A program made the translations under genes and the position numbers. A DNA stretch of 64,000 nt from Adiantum capillus-veneris (lineage: Eukaryota; Streptophyta; Polypodiopsida; Polypodiales; Pteridaceae): the NCBI GenBank assembly GCA_014529385.2, contig CM043956.1:60709120-60773119 (forward strand), in the 5' to 3' direction. Under the pieces are notes generated by a model. It saw only the letters and a program-made list of their open reading frames with translations, was not told the origin of the DNA and ran no database searches. This document shows positions 20,400-32,588 of this stretch, in pieces (position 1 is the stretch's first letter; each line of letters opens with the position of its first letter).

Positions 20400-21960
20400 C
20401 TCAACAGATGATACTTATTAGTTTAAATCGGTCTCTCTCTGGGGAGGTCCCATAAACTGTGCATGAAGGATACTGATCTGGTAAGTGCCCCAACCGCAAG
20501 GGGAGGAGCAACTAAAGCCTTAGCCCGAATCATCCAAGAAGTCATAGAGACTAGAGGCCTCTCCATACATCTCCATCCATCAGTGCTACGAGATTTGCCA
20601 TGTTGATCCACCGAGGGTACCCATGTCTGAACTTCATAATGCATAGCTGAAGCCACTAGAGTGTCAAAAAGGCAGAGCTTTGTTCGAGGTTCCTAAAACT
20701 AAACCTGCGAACACATCCTCTCTAGTCTCCCTAATGTTGGGTAAACTCTAATCAATCTCATCTTTATTGCTCTCCTCAAGGAGAATAATGGGCCACTGAA
20801 GACCACTTCAAGATAGGTATATGCATTTGTTTACTACACAATCTCTCGACCATACATAAAGGTGGGAGCTGACTTAACCCACTGTGCCGTGGTGTTAAAC
20901 ACCATTACCTTGGTCTTCCCAAGGTTCATTGACATTCCACTATCGTGGGTAAACACCTGTAATGCATCCAAATGATGTTGCATCCCTTCTGGAGAAGCTG
21001 AAGTTGGCACATATCATCAGCATATAACAGTCAAATCCATGTCCTTGCTAGCTGAGCACCTATGTCCCTCTCTCGCTCTATATAGTCTATAAACTCATCC
21101 ACATACATCCCAAAAAGAGTCGGAGATAGGGAACATCCTTGCTTCACCCCAATAGTGGAGGGGACCATGTCATACACGTACTCATTAGTGTGTACACGGC
21201 CCACCATTGTCCTATATAAAGCCAAGATCCCCCAAATCAGCTCTGTGGGCACACCCATGTCCTGTAGTCTACGTATAAGTCTGGCTCTCGGCACTATGTC
21301 AAAAGCTTTGCTGAAATTTACAAAGCTACAATAGATCCTCTTGCAATGGTGTCTACCCTCCTCAATAATAGCTTGAGTGTCAAAATCTAGTCAAGAGTAG
21401 AGAAACCTCTCTTGAATCTTGCTCCTATGCCCTCTCTCTCTCTGCCCATCTACTCAGCTCATGCTCAAGAATAGATGCATACAGCTTAGCCAATACCATT
21501 ATTGTGCGATTGTTCCCAAGAATCATGGGATCTCTTGACTTGAAGATAGGCACAATCGTGGACATACTCCAAGTCTTAAAGAAAACCCTCATACATGGCT
21601 CGATTAAACATCATAGCAAAAAGCTTTGCAAGCATATATATGGGCATGGATGAAATGCTCTGCTATTAGACTACCATGATCATGTGCTCTCCCTGTCTTC
21701 ATCTTGTCAATGGCTTTCTTTACCCTCTCAGAAGTAAAGAAAGTACACATCTCTAGGCATATCTCTAGTGGGTCCGGCAAAGGTGGTTGCCCTGATGCTG
21801 TGTAGAGAGATATGGGGTATTCTTCCATGTCTGTGTGGAGGTGATGGGCAGTGCTGGTGAATGCTCTTGAAATAGCCTCCATGCCTTGCCCGAGTCCTGA
21901 CCCTTAAATAGTTGATACAAATCCCGCTCAAATTGAGAGCATCCTCTCCAACTCACGAAG
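20400..21960 (-). mobile_element. LINE reverse-transcriptase relic
   Basis: Minus-strand frames give, in order, a SERVKKAIDKMKTGRAHD segment (about 21700), IVPIFKSRDPM (about 21550), GVPTELIWGILALYRTMVG and GVKQGCSLSPTLFGMYVDEF (about 21100-21250), and LLYADDM (about 21025). These are RT fingers and palm motifs of a non-LTR element, broken by frameshifts. The family differs from the L1 at 8787-14968. Endonuclease and 3' tail were not identified. Confidence 0.75.
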
Positions 21961-22581
21961 GACGGATTTGTGACCGATACACACTTATCTCATGTGATAC
22001 AATGTGCTATTGGTCAGATTCACACATCCTTGCATCAGCTTCAGATCGAGATTGGAATACCAGCAAAGGCCAGGATATGTCATTTATGTTATATTGAGCC
22101 AGAGATAGAGTTGCACTAGGATATGTCATTGCCCTATGTACTATGAGATTCGTGGCCGCTTTCATTGTTTGTTTAGAGAGGGTTTGGAACCACTGTCTAG
22201 AGTCATGAGATACCCAGACCAGAGATGCCTAAGCTTGTTTTTACTCAAGCTACGCAGACACAGGGAGAGCTTGCTGAGGATATCAGGGTAGAGTCAGTCT
22301 CAGAGGCAGATCACAAATTTCTTTACATCAGACAATGAGCAACCAGAGGAGTGCTCACCACAATAGAGCTCAGCTTTAGATCACACCCACACCAAAGGTA
22401 TGTTGATCAATCGGGCGATTGAGCTAGGGAGATCCAAACCACCACGATCACGGGGGGCTTCACAGTATTGGAGGTTGCAGCAAAGGATCCGGATCACCCT
22501 AGCTTAACATGTGAGGCACCCAATCAGAGTACTGACTATGGAGGATATTGATGAGATTGGCCACCGATCGATGAGGGATGA

Positions 22582-22605
22582 CCCCCCCCCCCCCCCCCCC
22601 CCCCC
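22582..22605 (+). repeat. Poly-C run (24 bases)
   Basis: Uninterrupted C24, specific to the first copy of the direct repeat. Confidence 0.95.
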
Positions 22606-22711
22606 TCTCCCATTTTTAGTTGTACTCAGACATTGTACTAGATTCACCACTTGTAACTTTTTTGGTCTCATAGGTCACTTTGGCCTTCTGTAGACGTTAA
22701 TATATCATTTC

Positions 22712-22714
<3 letters not shown>

Positions 22715-22778
<64 letters not shown>
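22715..22778 (+). repeat. Compound (CT)n(AC)n microsatellite
   Basis: About 24 CT units followed by 8 AC units, at the end of the first direct-repeat copy. The second copy has only a few CT units here. Confidence 0.95.
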
Positions 22779-23278
22779 CCAAGTGTGGGAGATTGGTTAT
22801 GCCATTTCCCTCTTGAATAACAGGTCTTGAGTTCAACTCTCCTCGTTGGGTAGATCTTTAAGGTCTCTTGGGATAGTTTCCCATGACGTTAAAATTCTCT
22901 TCTTCTTCTTCTCTTTCTCTGGGAGGGTTTTGGGCCACTTTCGAGAGTTATGGGATACTAGGATCGGAGATGCTTGCGCTTGTTCTTGCTTGAGTTGAGG
23001 AGACAGAGAGATTGCTTGTTGAGTAGACCAGAGAGACGGACCCAGCGGCAAGTTACGAAATATTTCAAGCCAGCCATTACCACTAGACAACTAGACAGAC
23101 AGGTTCTGTAGTAGAGTTTAGATCCCACCTCCAGAGGCACATTGATTGACCATGTGATGGGCCTAGGGAGATCCAGGCGTCCACCATTACAGAGGAGGGC
23201 CTCCCAACATAGACGGAGATTACAGAGAGGATTCGGATTATTTTTAGCGTGCTACGCATGATACCCAATCAGGTTTTT

Positions 23279-23395
23279 GACCATGGCCATCGAGGAGATC
23301 CGACACTGACCCATGCTGACCATGGCCATCGAGGAGATCCGACACTGACCCATGCTGACCATGGCCATCGAGGAGATCCGACACTGACCCATGTT
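23279..23395 (+). repeat. 39-bp tandem repeat, three copies
   Basis: Unit starts GACCATGGCCATCGAGGAGA and ends CCCATGCT, at 23279, 23318 and 23357. Copies are identical except for one base near the end of the third, so the amplification is recent. Confidence 0.95.
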
Positions 23396-23660
23396 GGATT
23401 AACTCTAAACTGGACAATTATCCCCTTCTTAGTAGCTTAATTTCCTTGTATCCCCCATTATTTTGTGCTTTTGTATTGACTAGAGAGTCTATAGTCTTTC
23501 TGCCACTTTCACTACAACATTCTGTTTAGGATGTTAGTCTTTCTTTCAGCACACAGAGTTTACATTAGATTCATCAATTTGTAACTTGTTGGTCTCATAG
23601 GTCATTTTGGCCTTTTGTAGACGTTAATATATCATTTCATTTCTCTCTCTACCATAGGTA

Positions 23661-24170
23661 AATTGTTAAGAGTGCGAGTAGATGCTTGAGAAATTGTCTC
23701 TACAAGTCGCTAATAAGAAGCCTTTTGGATTAATTTGATTGTGATACTTGGTATGTACACCATAGCATGTGGGGGAGTTATTGGGATGAGATCTCTTCAA
23801 GTGTGCAACATGATATTCTAGGTGATGCTCTTTTGTTGCACTACAAGAGCCATTCGACTTCCTAGCATATGAATATTTTTTGCTGGATACTTCATTGTTT
23901 CCCGAGTATTGAACAGGTTAGCATTATCCTTTCCAAGCAACCCATAGTCATACTGCATAGAGGTTATAGACTCACTTTTGTATCTCAAGCATATCTTGGC
24001 ATGATATCCAAGGATCTCAACCCCTCACAAAATAGAAGAGAGCTTGTACATTCAGCTCAAACTCACAAAGGTCTTACAAACATGAGGCAGCATTGCTGTC
24101 CAAATCATATAAGCTTTGGCTCCATTCGCATAAGCAATGTTGGAGTACATCAATGGACACCCCACAAATA
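23661..24170. other. No recognised feature
   Basis: AT-rich stretch with short open frames only; nothing recognised. Confidence 0.4.
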
Positions 24171-27100
24171 CTAGCACAAGTGGCATCTTGTATAATTTAA
24201 AAACAAATGGCATCCCCCTAGATCCATCATGATTTTCTAATTTTCATGGACGTGACCCCCTAGATTGAAAGATACAGAGAAGAGATACAATGGCCCACTT
24301 GAAGGCCAAAGTCACCCAAGTGACTATAAGTGTAAGGGTTAGTATGTATAACTATACGAGTGTGAAGCATGACCATAGCTTTATTCTACGCCCATCATCT
24401 CGATGCAATGTGCAAACTGCTCTAAAGATAGGCTCTTTGTCAAAGCATCTGCTGACTAACTCAAGCGTTTGCTAACCAAAATATCTTGTATCACATGATA
24501 CCTGACCTCGATCACACTCCAACTGTCGCAAAGTAGCACTGGAGTCTTGTGTATACCAAAGTTTTCCACTAGACGAAATAACCGCACAGCTTCCTTGCTA
24601 GCACTAGAAGCTGCAATATACTCAGGCTCACTGGTGGAAGACAAAAAGTAATTTTGGAGACACAATCTCCAAGAGACTGCCGCTCGTGCAAACAAGAAAA
24701 TGTAGCCATATGTGGATCTTCTAATGTCTACACAACCCGCATAATCAAAGTCAGTGCATCCAACGGAGATGCATTACTATTCCCAAAATGTAAGCACTTC
24801 TTGTCTAAACCCAAATGTAAGCACTTCTTATCTAAACCCTTGATGTATATCAAGATATGCTTCACTACTTTCCAATACTTTCTACCCAGGTTTTCCATAT
24901 ACTTGTTGACCATTCCCACTACAAAAGTAATTTCTAATTATGTGCTATGAGGAGCATGAGACTACCAACTCTCAAAGAATATGGCACCTTTTTCATTTCT
25001 ATCTTTTCCACATCCGGTTTGGGGCAATCATTCTTGCTAAGTTTTATACATGCAGCCATTGGAGTACTCGATGCTTTCCCTCCTTGCATCTTAAAACATT
25101 GCAAGACCTTGTAAATATACTTTTCCTGTGGTAGTTCAAGTACTCTACGTTGACGATCTGTTTATATGCATACAAGAAAGTATTGTGCATTGCCCAAATT
25201 TTTCATGGCAAACGGCTTGCTTAAGGAATCCTTGAGAAGTGCAATCTCATCTTTCACTTCCCGGCTATAAGCATATCAACCACATACAAGATTGGATGAT
25301 GAGGGAACCATCGTTCAATCTCCTTGTGTATAAGCAATTATCCTCTTGGGTCCATACATAACGTTGGGATTGAATGTACTTATCAAACTTGATATACCAT
25401 TTCCTTAAGCTTTGCTTTAGTCCATACAAAGCTTTGTTAAGTTTACACACCACTTATGCCCTTGTTGGCTTCTCAAGCTTTATCTCAACACCGTTTGGTT
25501 GCATCATGTAGACATCTTCTTCAAGATCCCGGTGAAGAAACATCGTCTTCACATCCATTTGGACCAATTCCATGTCCTCTATGGCTACTAAACCAAGCAC
25601 AAGACGTAGTGCCGTCATCTTGACCACTACGAAAAGATCTCAAAATCTACGTCTTTTTGTTCTTTCTTGAATCCTTAAGCAACCAATCTAGCTTTAAACT
25701 TAGGCTCGCGATCTTCTACATTGTACACCCATTTGCAAGGCAATGCTTGTTTATCCTATGGTATTCTATCAATTTTCAAGTCTCATTGGCTAAGATTGAG
25801 TTATACGCATGCATAGTCTACTCCCACTTCATGTTATCTTCCATCTAAATAGCTTCTTTACAACAAGTGGGCTCATTTCAATCAATGACTAACAAATAGT
25901 CCAATCCTGGTTGAAAACGCTTAAATGCATAAGATACACGAGTAGATCTTTTGAGTGTCTCTGACTGTCGGGCCTCGATGCTTGCGAGGTAGTAGATTTA
26001 GGCTCAACACACACTCTTTCTCCTTGAATCATTAAATTATCCTCTAATTGGATCGCATTGGTGATGACTATGCATCTTAGACTCTTTGAATATTACGTGT
26101 GAACTTCGTATGCCCTTCTTAGATTCCGGGTGCTAGAGACGATATCTTATCTCTGCATCCACATCATATCCAATGAAGATGCACTTTTGTGATTTGGGAT
26201 CCAGCTTCTGCCTAAGCTCTTTCGGCAATTGTGAGAATGTTCCACATCTAAATACACGTAATCTATTGTAATTACATTGTTTGTCGTCCACATTTCGTGT
26301 GGAATTTTATACTTCAATTGTGTACTAGGTGATCGATTTTTCAAGTGAACAGTTATCATAACAGCTTCCCTCCAAAACTCCTAAGGTAAAGTGATCGTAG
26401 ACGACATAGAAGTGATCTGTTCCTGGATAGTTCTATTTATCCTTTCCACCACATCGTTATGAGCGAGTGTGTAGGGCGTGGTGAATTGTCTTCTAATGCC
26501 TCGTTTACTACACTCAGAGGAGATATATTTGTCTCCATTGTCAATACGCAAAGCTTTAAACTTTGTACCTGATTGGTTTTTCTACCATTGATAAGAATTT
26601 CTAAAAGTCACTTAAGACTTTGCTCTTGTACTTTAAGAGATAAACCTACCCCTTCCTAGTAGAATCATCTATAAATGTTAAGAAGTTTAGTGCCCCCCTA
26701 GAGACTTAATAGGCACCCCCTAGTCTGTTTTCATAAATTCAGTGTTTTCATAAATCAATGCTCACATAAAGAAAAATCGGAGTAATCTAATACGAAAATG
26801 TAACCAGAAAGTTGTAGTATCTTCATTCCTTTCTGACTAATATGTCCCAGTCACCTATGCCACAAATCTGTAGACAGCAACTCAGTTACACAAATAGAAT
26901 CCTCTTTCACTGAAGAGACGTAGAGTGAATACAATAAGCAAGACTTTTGGCCCTTAAGCAAGACCAAGTTTCCTTTCTTGATTATCCAAGAACTATGTGT
27001 GAAAATAGTAGTGTGATCCAAATCTTCTAATTGCTCTACAAACATCAAACTCTTTGTCAATTTGGATACATCTAACACTCTACAGCATAAACTTGGTGTC

Positions 27101-28225
27101 ATTACGCATAAAAAGTTTCATGGCTCCAATAGTGCATACATCGAGCTCATAAGAGTTTCCCAATTGCACCGTACCATGTGTAGCAGTATACATAGAGAAC
27201 CACTCCTTATGAGGAGTCACAGAGGTTAGCAGTTGAGTCCACTGTCTAATTCTAGGCATATCACTCGTCAAGAGCTAACAATGCATCAGGACTCAAATCT
27301 GAGGTAAAGATCAATACATATGATATCTCCGTCACATCAAGAACAGTCTCAATAGTTGGAGACTTAACAACATTAAGTTCGTATATCTTCAAGGTGCTCT
27401 TAGGTGTGTCACACTTCACTTTTTCTTTGTCTTTTTCACATTGTAATGCACGGCAATCCTTCTTCAAGTGTCTCTTTTTATGGCAGTGGTAACATTCAAC
27501 ATTCTTCATGTCTCTTCCACGACTTTTGCTACGATTGTTCTTGTAATCTTTGGCTTGCATGAGGTTATGCAGACACGATGATTAGTCACAGTCTCAAAAA
27601 GGACTCTTCCAGACCGAGTCTCAGAAAGGGCCATGTAACTGCCAAAAATATTAAGCCAAATCGGCTCTCCAATGTGGTACAATGGAAGTATCCGCAAGTC
27701 GACATACATGTAAGGGTAGTCTCGGCTAGTGTAGGAGAACTGTGCCCAAACATGCATCAAATGAGTGCAAGTAGTCTGTATTGATACCTCTCTCTCCCTT
27801 CAAGGAGTGAAAACCTCTCTCAATAGAGCCCAAGGACTCGCAAGGTGCTAACACGCATGAACCACACGCATAGAATTGATATTGGAAATCTCCTATTGAA
27901 ACGGTGTGAACCTTGTCAGAATCCGTCAAAACTGTAGCCAACTAGGCTATGCAAATAGACTCTGCCTTAGATGTCAAACATGTGCCAAAATGTGTACGAT
28001 AGTAACAAGCTCTCTGAAACAGAGAAAAGTGTAAAACATATGTAGGGCTATGCCCCTCGTGAACCTGTCTTCACTTATAGAGAATACCACACGAAAGCCC
28101 TAAGTGTAACATGCAATCACGACCTAAATCGCATCAAATAATGTGCATAAATCTGTAGGTGTGACGCATGGAAGGCCGTGTGTGTGTGTGCAAGAAGGGG
28201 GAAGAAGAAGGGGGAAGGAGAAGAG

Positions 28226-28279
<54 letters not shown>

Positions 28280-28800
28280 ATCGAGGCCGGGTGTAGGCAA
28301 AGTTTTTGTGTGTGTGGGTGTGGGTGTGTGTGTGTGTAAAGGTTTGTGAACACACCACAAAATCTGCTGAACTTAATTCCCTGCTGAATGTTGCCCTGGG
28401 TCCCCCAATTTTGCAGCGCTGCCTCATCAATTCATCACCGGTGAGTGCATGCAGCTCCAATTTTGAGCTTACGACCTGCTGTAGAGCTCCGATGATGATA
28501 GTGTTGCCTATTTTTGACCCTGCCTGCTCGCTTTCCTTTCAAATTCCAAGCTTTGCTGCTCGGTCTCTTCAAGTGCTAATGCCCTGCAATACCTCGATTC
28601 AACTGATTCTGCAAAAATTCCTCTCAAGCTTCAAAACTTTGCTTGATTTTCTTCAGATGCGGCTCTGCATTTCCTTTAAGATTCCTTGCAAGCTTGCGAG
28701 GGCTGCACACGCCGGGTGGGAAGCGGGAAGTCGACTGGCTTTGATACCACTAGAGAGTGTGCAAGCTTGGGAAGCGGGAAGCCGATCAGCTTTGATACCA
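24171..28800 (-). mobile_element. Ty1/copia element, heavily decayed
   Basis: On the minus strand the domains follow copia order. A gag CCHC knuckle CYHCHKKRHLKKDC lies at about 27450-27500. The integrase C-terminal part has LRQKLDPKSQKCIFIGYD (about 26160-26220). An RT segment KLNKALYGLKQSLRKWY lies at about 25390-25450, and an RNase H end SSTSEPEYIAASSASKEAVRL at about 24580-24640. Many stops separate them. PBS-like TGGTATCAAAGC lies at about 28789-28800. LTRs were not delimited, so both boundaries are approximate. Confidence 0.75.
28229..28341 (+). repeat. Compound CT / AC / GT microsatellites
   Basis: (CT)n at about 28229-28264, (AC)n at 28264-28279, and an imperfect GT-rich tract at about 28303-28341. 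Confidence 0.95.
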
Positions 28801-28805
28801 CTTGA
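28715..28805 (-). repeat. Duplicated block carrying a PBS-like motif
   Basis: GAAGCGGGAAG.CGA...GCTTTGATACCAC occurs twice, at about 28721-28751 and 28771-28801. On the minus strand each holds TGGTATCAAAGC, similar to the initiator tRNA-Met primer site of the adjacent copia relic. Confidence 0.55.
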
Positions 28806-28949
28806 AGAGCGCGGGAGCGGGAGCAAGGGAGAGAGCAGGAGAGGAGACACAATTTTTGGTGGAGCTGAAAGTGACACTTACTCCCACCACTCCTTATTGT
28901 TCATTATATCCAAGAATAGGGTTACTTGTTAGTGATGGGCAGCCAGCCA

Positions 28950-29574
28950 GTTGGCATGAATGACAAGTAGTTAGCTATACCACCATCGGACGAGATGGTG
29001 AGTGGCCTTGTGGCGGGCAACCTGAAAGCTATAGTGTCACAAGACATGGATAGCAGTTACAATTAGCTTTGGATTCACATTGGGTGGACTCGCCTAGGCA
29101 GTGACACGTCATAAGTTTGTGATATGGCATTCAATTCCCAACTCAAAAGATTGGTCGAGCGGGCAAAGAAAGGTAAGGTTCTAAAAACCTAACCCAACCA
29201 ACTTCCAAATATTGGCCAAGGAGTCTAAACCCTTTGAAATTAAAGTGTGGACCCTAGATTATGCAAACATTGCCAACGTGGCACCTTGTACAGAAGGCTC
29301 ACAAATCACAAAATTGCTAAATTTGTGCCATCTACGGATCTCTGCGTTTTACAGAGAGACTCTAGGGGTGCTAGCTTTTGAGTGCAGAGCTTTTAGGTGC
29401 CATATGTTTTGGAGACACCTTGCTTTTGGGCCATCTTGTACATTTAACTACAGAGCCAGGGTCTCTCTCTTGGAGGATTAGCTTGGAGCACTGTGGAGAG
29501 AGGACCCTTTGTGAAGCAATAAAAAAGAAATACCAGAATGAGCACCAGTCTTTGGGGCCAGTGCATTTGGAAGC

Positions 29575-29575
<1 letters not shown>
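28950..29575. other. No recognised feature
   Basis: One open frame at 29212-29481 (+, 89 codons) shows no known motif; nothing else was recognised. Confidence 0.4.
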
Positions 29576-29576
<1 letters not shown>

Positions 29577-29627
<51 letters not shown>

Positions 29628-29634
29628 CCCCCCC
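29577..29634 (+). repeat. (CT)24 plus C-run
   Basis: Pure CT tract followed by about 10 C. Confidence 0.95.
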
Positions 29635-29855
29635 TTGTTCAAGCTCAGTTCAATTATGAAAGAAGAATAGGATCATGAATAATTAGGAGAGGCGCGCTAC
29701 TTCTGCTCCCCCCGCCTTGCGCATCTCCCCCACCTTGCTCCCTCATTCATGTTGCCCCCTTCCCTGCCTCCCCTCCCTCATGCTGCCCCCCCCCCCCCCC
29801 CGTACTCTCACTACCACTCTGTTAGAGTTCATATTCCTAGCCAGTGGTAGCTCCA

Positions 29856-29985
29856 GTATCTCCCAGGAGCAAATTAGGGAGTGAGGGTTGTTTTGTGGTT
29901 GTGCCCGGCCAGTGTGCGGTTGTTCTCTCATGTCAGGTCATGTCTAGCCATGTTTAGCTCAGGTTTTGGCTCACTTCTCATGCGA
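29856..29985. repeat. Dispersed repeat, copy 2
   Basis: Diverged copy of 6541-6670: TATCTCCCA, GAGTGAGGGTTGTTTTGTGG, TTCTCTCATGTCA and TTTAGCTCA occur in the same order. Confidence 0.6.
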
Positions 29986-30179
29986 GTAGGGCGAAAATTC
30001 CATCCCTGCTGGCATTTTTCCATGGAGTCCACAATTCATATGTTGCCACTTACTCACCTATTTTCCCATTTTACCAAGGTCATGGGTGTTGGTTGCCTGG
30101 CCGACCTAGACTACGGGAGCTATATAGGTAGGGCAGGGGCGCTAAGTTGAGGTGGTTGTGCACAAGCTTTAGGAGCAGA

Positions 30180-30495
30180 GGGTGCCCCTAGGGCGTAGCC
30201 CTAGGTGGTACCCTTGTTGCCCAGCATTTTCACTTCCTTCGTTAAAGGACAGCAGATCAGCACCAGCGTTTTCTTGCACATTAGTTCAGCCCCAGCGTTT
30301 TCCTTGGGCAACAGGCACCTTTCCTAGCGTTTTCTCCTCAGGGCATCCTATGGTGTGAAGATATCATGCAGAGGCAGTGCATCTCTAATGCAAGCCTAGG
30401 AGAGCAGAGGATTCCCTCTCCTTCTAAAGGGTAGCCATACGACGGTAGCCTCGAGCCTTGATTCCTATGAGTACATTGTTATCAACATGGAGAGC
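30180..30495 (+). repeat. LTR-like fragment related to the gypsy LTR at 15499
   Basis: It has repeated CAGC...CCTAGCGTTTTC phrases and an ending CATTGTTATCAACA, similar to 15990-16120. A (CT)n tract at 30506-30543 follows, as it does after the other copy. No internal gypsy genes are attached. Confidence 0.45.
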
Positions 30496-30505
30496 CTTTC
30501 CCAGA

Positions 30506-30543
<38 letters not shown>
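30506..30543 (+). repeat. (CT)n microsatellite
   Basis: CT tract with a single TT interruption. Confidence 0.9.
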
Positions 30544-31333
30544 ATTCTTAGATGTCATGTCTCTCTCTACCTTAGTGATCTCTCTTTTCCACAGGTGTGC
30601 CTTGTTCATGTGTTTGGCATTGCAGGTGTTTTAGATCGAAGTCGAGGTACCCACCGGATCACCAGCCATTTCTTGTCTTCATTGCATCTTTTGCTACCAC
30701 CTTTAACACACTCGCATTGCCCTCCCACATCCACTGCCTTCCCCTCCTCCTTTCTCACATTGTCCCCTCGTTTGCATGCCCTGCTCACGTGCCTTCTCTA
30801 CACACCCCTCCCCCACCCCCACCCCCCCTTCCCAATTTTTGTTTTCACTACCCACTCTTCACTATACCTTCCTTATTGCCACTCGTGCCTCCTTTAGAGA
30901 GAGGGGTCGCACCAACAAGAGAAGTGTCGGCACCACGGCCCCAGCAGTAGCAAACTTAGATGGAGGCCCCTGGTCCCACCGCAGAGGGACTCCAATGCAG
31001 TCGCTTGCCCGACCCTATAGAGCCAACCATCTTACTTGCTCTAATACCGATGAAGCGAGTGAGCCTTGTCGCCCAAAGGTGGAGCGCTTTCGGGCAGAGG
31101 TGAAAAAGATCATCGATATACTGATCCTCGAACGTGGTTACTACCAAATCGAGTTTGCAACTCTCGAGATGCCTTCCAAGTTCATCAATGAGCCTGCTCG
31201 CCATCCGAGTAGTTAGGGCTCATTTTTTACAGTGGCGTCATGGTTTCAACCTAGCTTTTGATGTTCTTGTCAAAGAATCAGACTTGCTCATCTCGATGTG
31301 CGCGGCTTGAGAAGAGATTCCATGTGAGGGAAA
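30544..31333 (+). other. Unrecognised stretch with an ORF relic
   Basis: The frame at 30776-31216 ends with a charged segment (VERFRAEVKKIIDIL, ERGYYQIEFATLEMP) that looks protein-like and could be retrotransposon gag. I know no family match. 30720-30840 is C-rich (CCACCCCCACCCCCCC). Confidence 0.4.
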
Positions 31334-31555
31334 TGTTATCATATATATGTGGTAGTGATGTGTGTGAACACACTAAGGACCGTCAGGGCATTTTTCCCCT
31401 CACTGGGAGGTTTTCTCCCCGTGCATTGTATATACGCCCATCACTCTAAGGCTATCTTATCTTTCCTTGTGCATAAGTAATACTACTCTCTTTTGTGTGC
31501 CTTGAGCTTCCTTTGTCTTCTCTAAGCTATGTTCCCTGCAACCCTATTTCCAACA
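31334..31555 (+). repeat. 5' LTR of a Ty1/copia element (plus strand)
   Basis: It begins TGTTATCATATATATG and ends ...TTTCCAACA (222 bp). It is homologous in reverse orientation to the LTRs at 49711-49940 and 54164-54390, sharing GTGATGTGTGTGAA, GCATTTTTCCC and CATTGTATATACGCCCATCA-type segments. Confidence 0.85.
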
Positions 31556-31556
31556 G

Positions 31557-31576
31557 TTGGTATTAGAGCAGGTTGC
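31557..31576 (+). promoter_or_regulatory. Primer-binding site (initiator tRNA-Met type)
   Basis: TTGGTATTAGAGCAGGTTGC follows the LTR after one base, close to the plant retrotransposon consensus TGGTATCAGAGC. Confidence 0.8.
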
Positions 31577-31842
31577 ATCCTCGCGAGCTTAATCGCCAGC
31601 ACACTCCTGCTCACTTTCTACGATTTTGGTGAGCTTTTCCATTCGAGCTCATTTCGGCCTTCGCTTCCACGACAGGCAGCACTTACGTAGGCAATTTTGT
31701 CCTTTTGTGAAGAATTTTTGTTAGTGCCATTTTTTCCATAGCATGTTCCTCACAGTTTTCGGGTTGTGCTATTTAGCACATGTTGGTCTTGCTTCGTCTC
31801 TCCTATTTTTGACCAGTTTTCACATCACGTGAGGCACTCATC

Positions 31843-32163
31843 ATGGCTGACAACAACAACAAGGATGTGTTCAAGATTGTTGTTGAGGATAAATTGGATG
31901 GGGACAATTACCCAATGTGGGCTTACATGATGCAATATATTCTTGTGTCAAAGGGTGTTTGGAATGTTGTGTTGGGCATTGATGAGCGTCCTCGTTCTAT
32001 GGATACATGTGAAGTTGAGGATGTTGTAGGTTTTGGTTGTAGGGTTGCTATTGCCAAAGTTGTTTTGCCTATAGCTGAGCAGGCTCGTTGGGATGTTAGA
32101 GATGCGCAGGCTCATGCATTGATTTCGTTATCTGTGAAGCGAACTATTATGACATCGACATGA
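31843..32163 (+). pseudogene. Ty1/copia gag N-terminus (truncated)
   Basis: The sequence opens MADNNNKDVFKIVVEDKLDG, then DNYPMWAYMMQYILVSKGVW, the usual copia gag start. It stops after 106 codons, and pol is absent. A shorter, diverged relative lies at 53633-53869 on the minus strand (shared VGFG.R.A), so both belong to one family. 32170-32400 then resembles the 3' end of another element, so this copy lost most of its body by deletion or insertion. Confidence 0.75.
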
Positions 32164-32394
32164 GTACGAGGGCAAAAGATGGAGAGCAGATAATTACGGG
32201 AACCGGCTCTTAAGAGTAGATTTGGTTGCAATCATTTAGCTCATCTTTTGCTACGAGCATATAGTTCCATCTCCAAGTACATGAGTTAGTATTTACCAAG
32301 TGGATCAATTGACCTAATGCAAGTTTAGATTAGGAAAGCATTGGTATTCTTATGAAGACTTATTTCGTTGATTTTTTTGATGATAAAATCTCTT

Positions 32395-32588
32395 CTTCAA
32401 GGGGAGAGTAATGTTAGGACAAGGGTAGTACCAAGGGGGGGCACAACTCCTATGCTGGCTAGGCATGTAAGTTTAGGGGCTTCTAAAGATAGGGCCAGGG
32501 GCCAACTAGAATAGAAGGTGATTGGGTGTGGATGAACATCCATTAGTTCCCTTGACCTCTCAAGAGTAGCTTCTTCAATTCTAAAATT
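32395..32588 (+). repeat. Possible polypurine tract and LTR start
   Basis: TTCAAGGGGAGAGTAA followed by TGTTAGGACA looks like a PPT next to an LTR beginning with TG. The following 180 bp match no other LTR in the window. Tentative. Confidence 0.35.

Larger units (their letters stand above)
22150..23660 (+). repeat. Diverged direct repeat pair (about 22150-22760 and 22920-23660)
   Basis: Both halves share GAGGGTTT...TGAGATAC near the start, a GAGATCCA...GGAGG...GGATTCGGAT middle, ACCCAATCAG, and an end block GGTCTCATAGGTCA...GACGTTAATATATCATTTCATTTCTCTC at about 22660 and 23600. They could be two fragments of one repeat family or LTR-like copies. No coding motif was recognised. Confidence 0.65.

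Noticed and set aside
23279-23395. Regular repeats that might suggest a CRISPR array
   Set aside because: Units are directly adjacent without spacers, and the context is plant nuclear DNA.
32395-32420. Polypurine tract plus LTR start
   Set aside because: Reported only at low confidence; no partner LTR in the window matches the sequence that follows.
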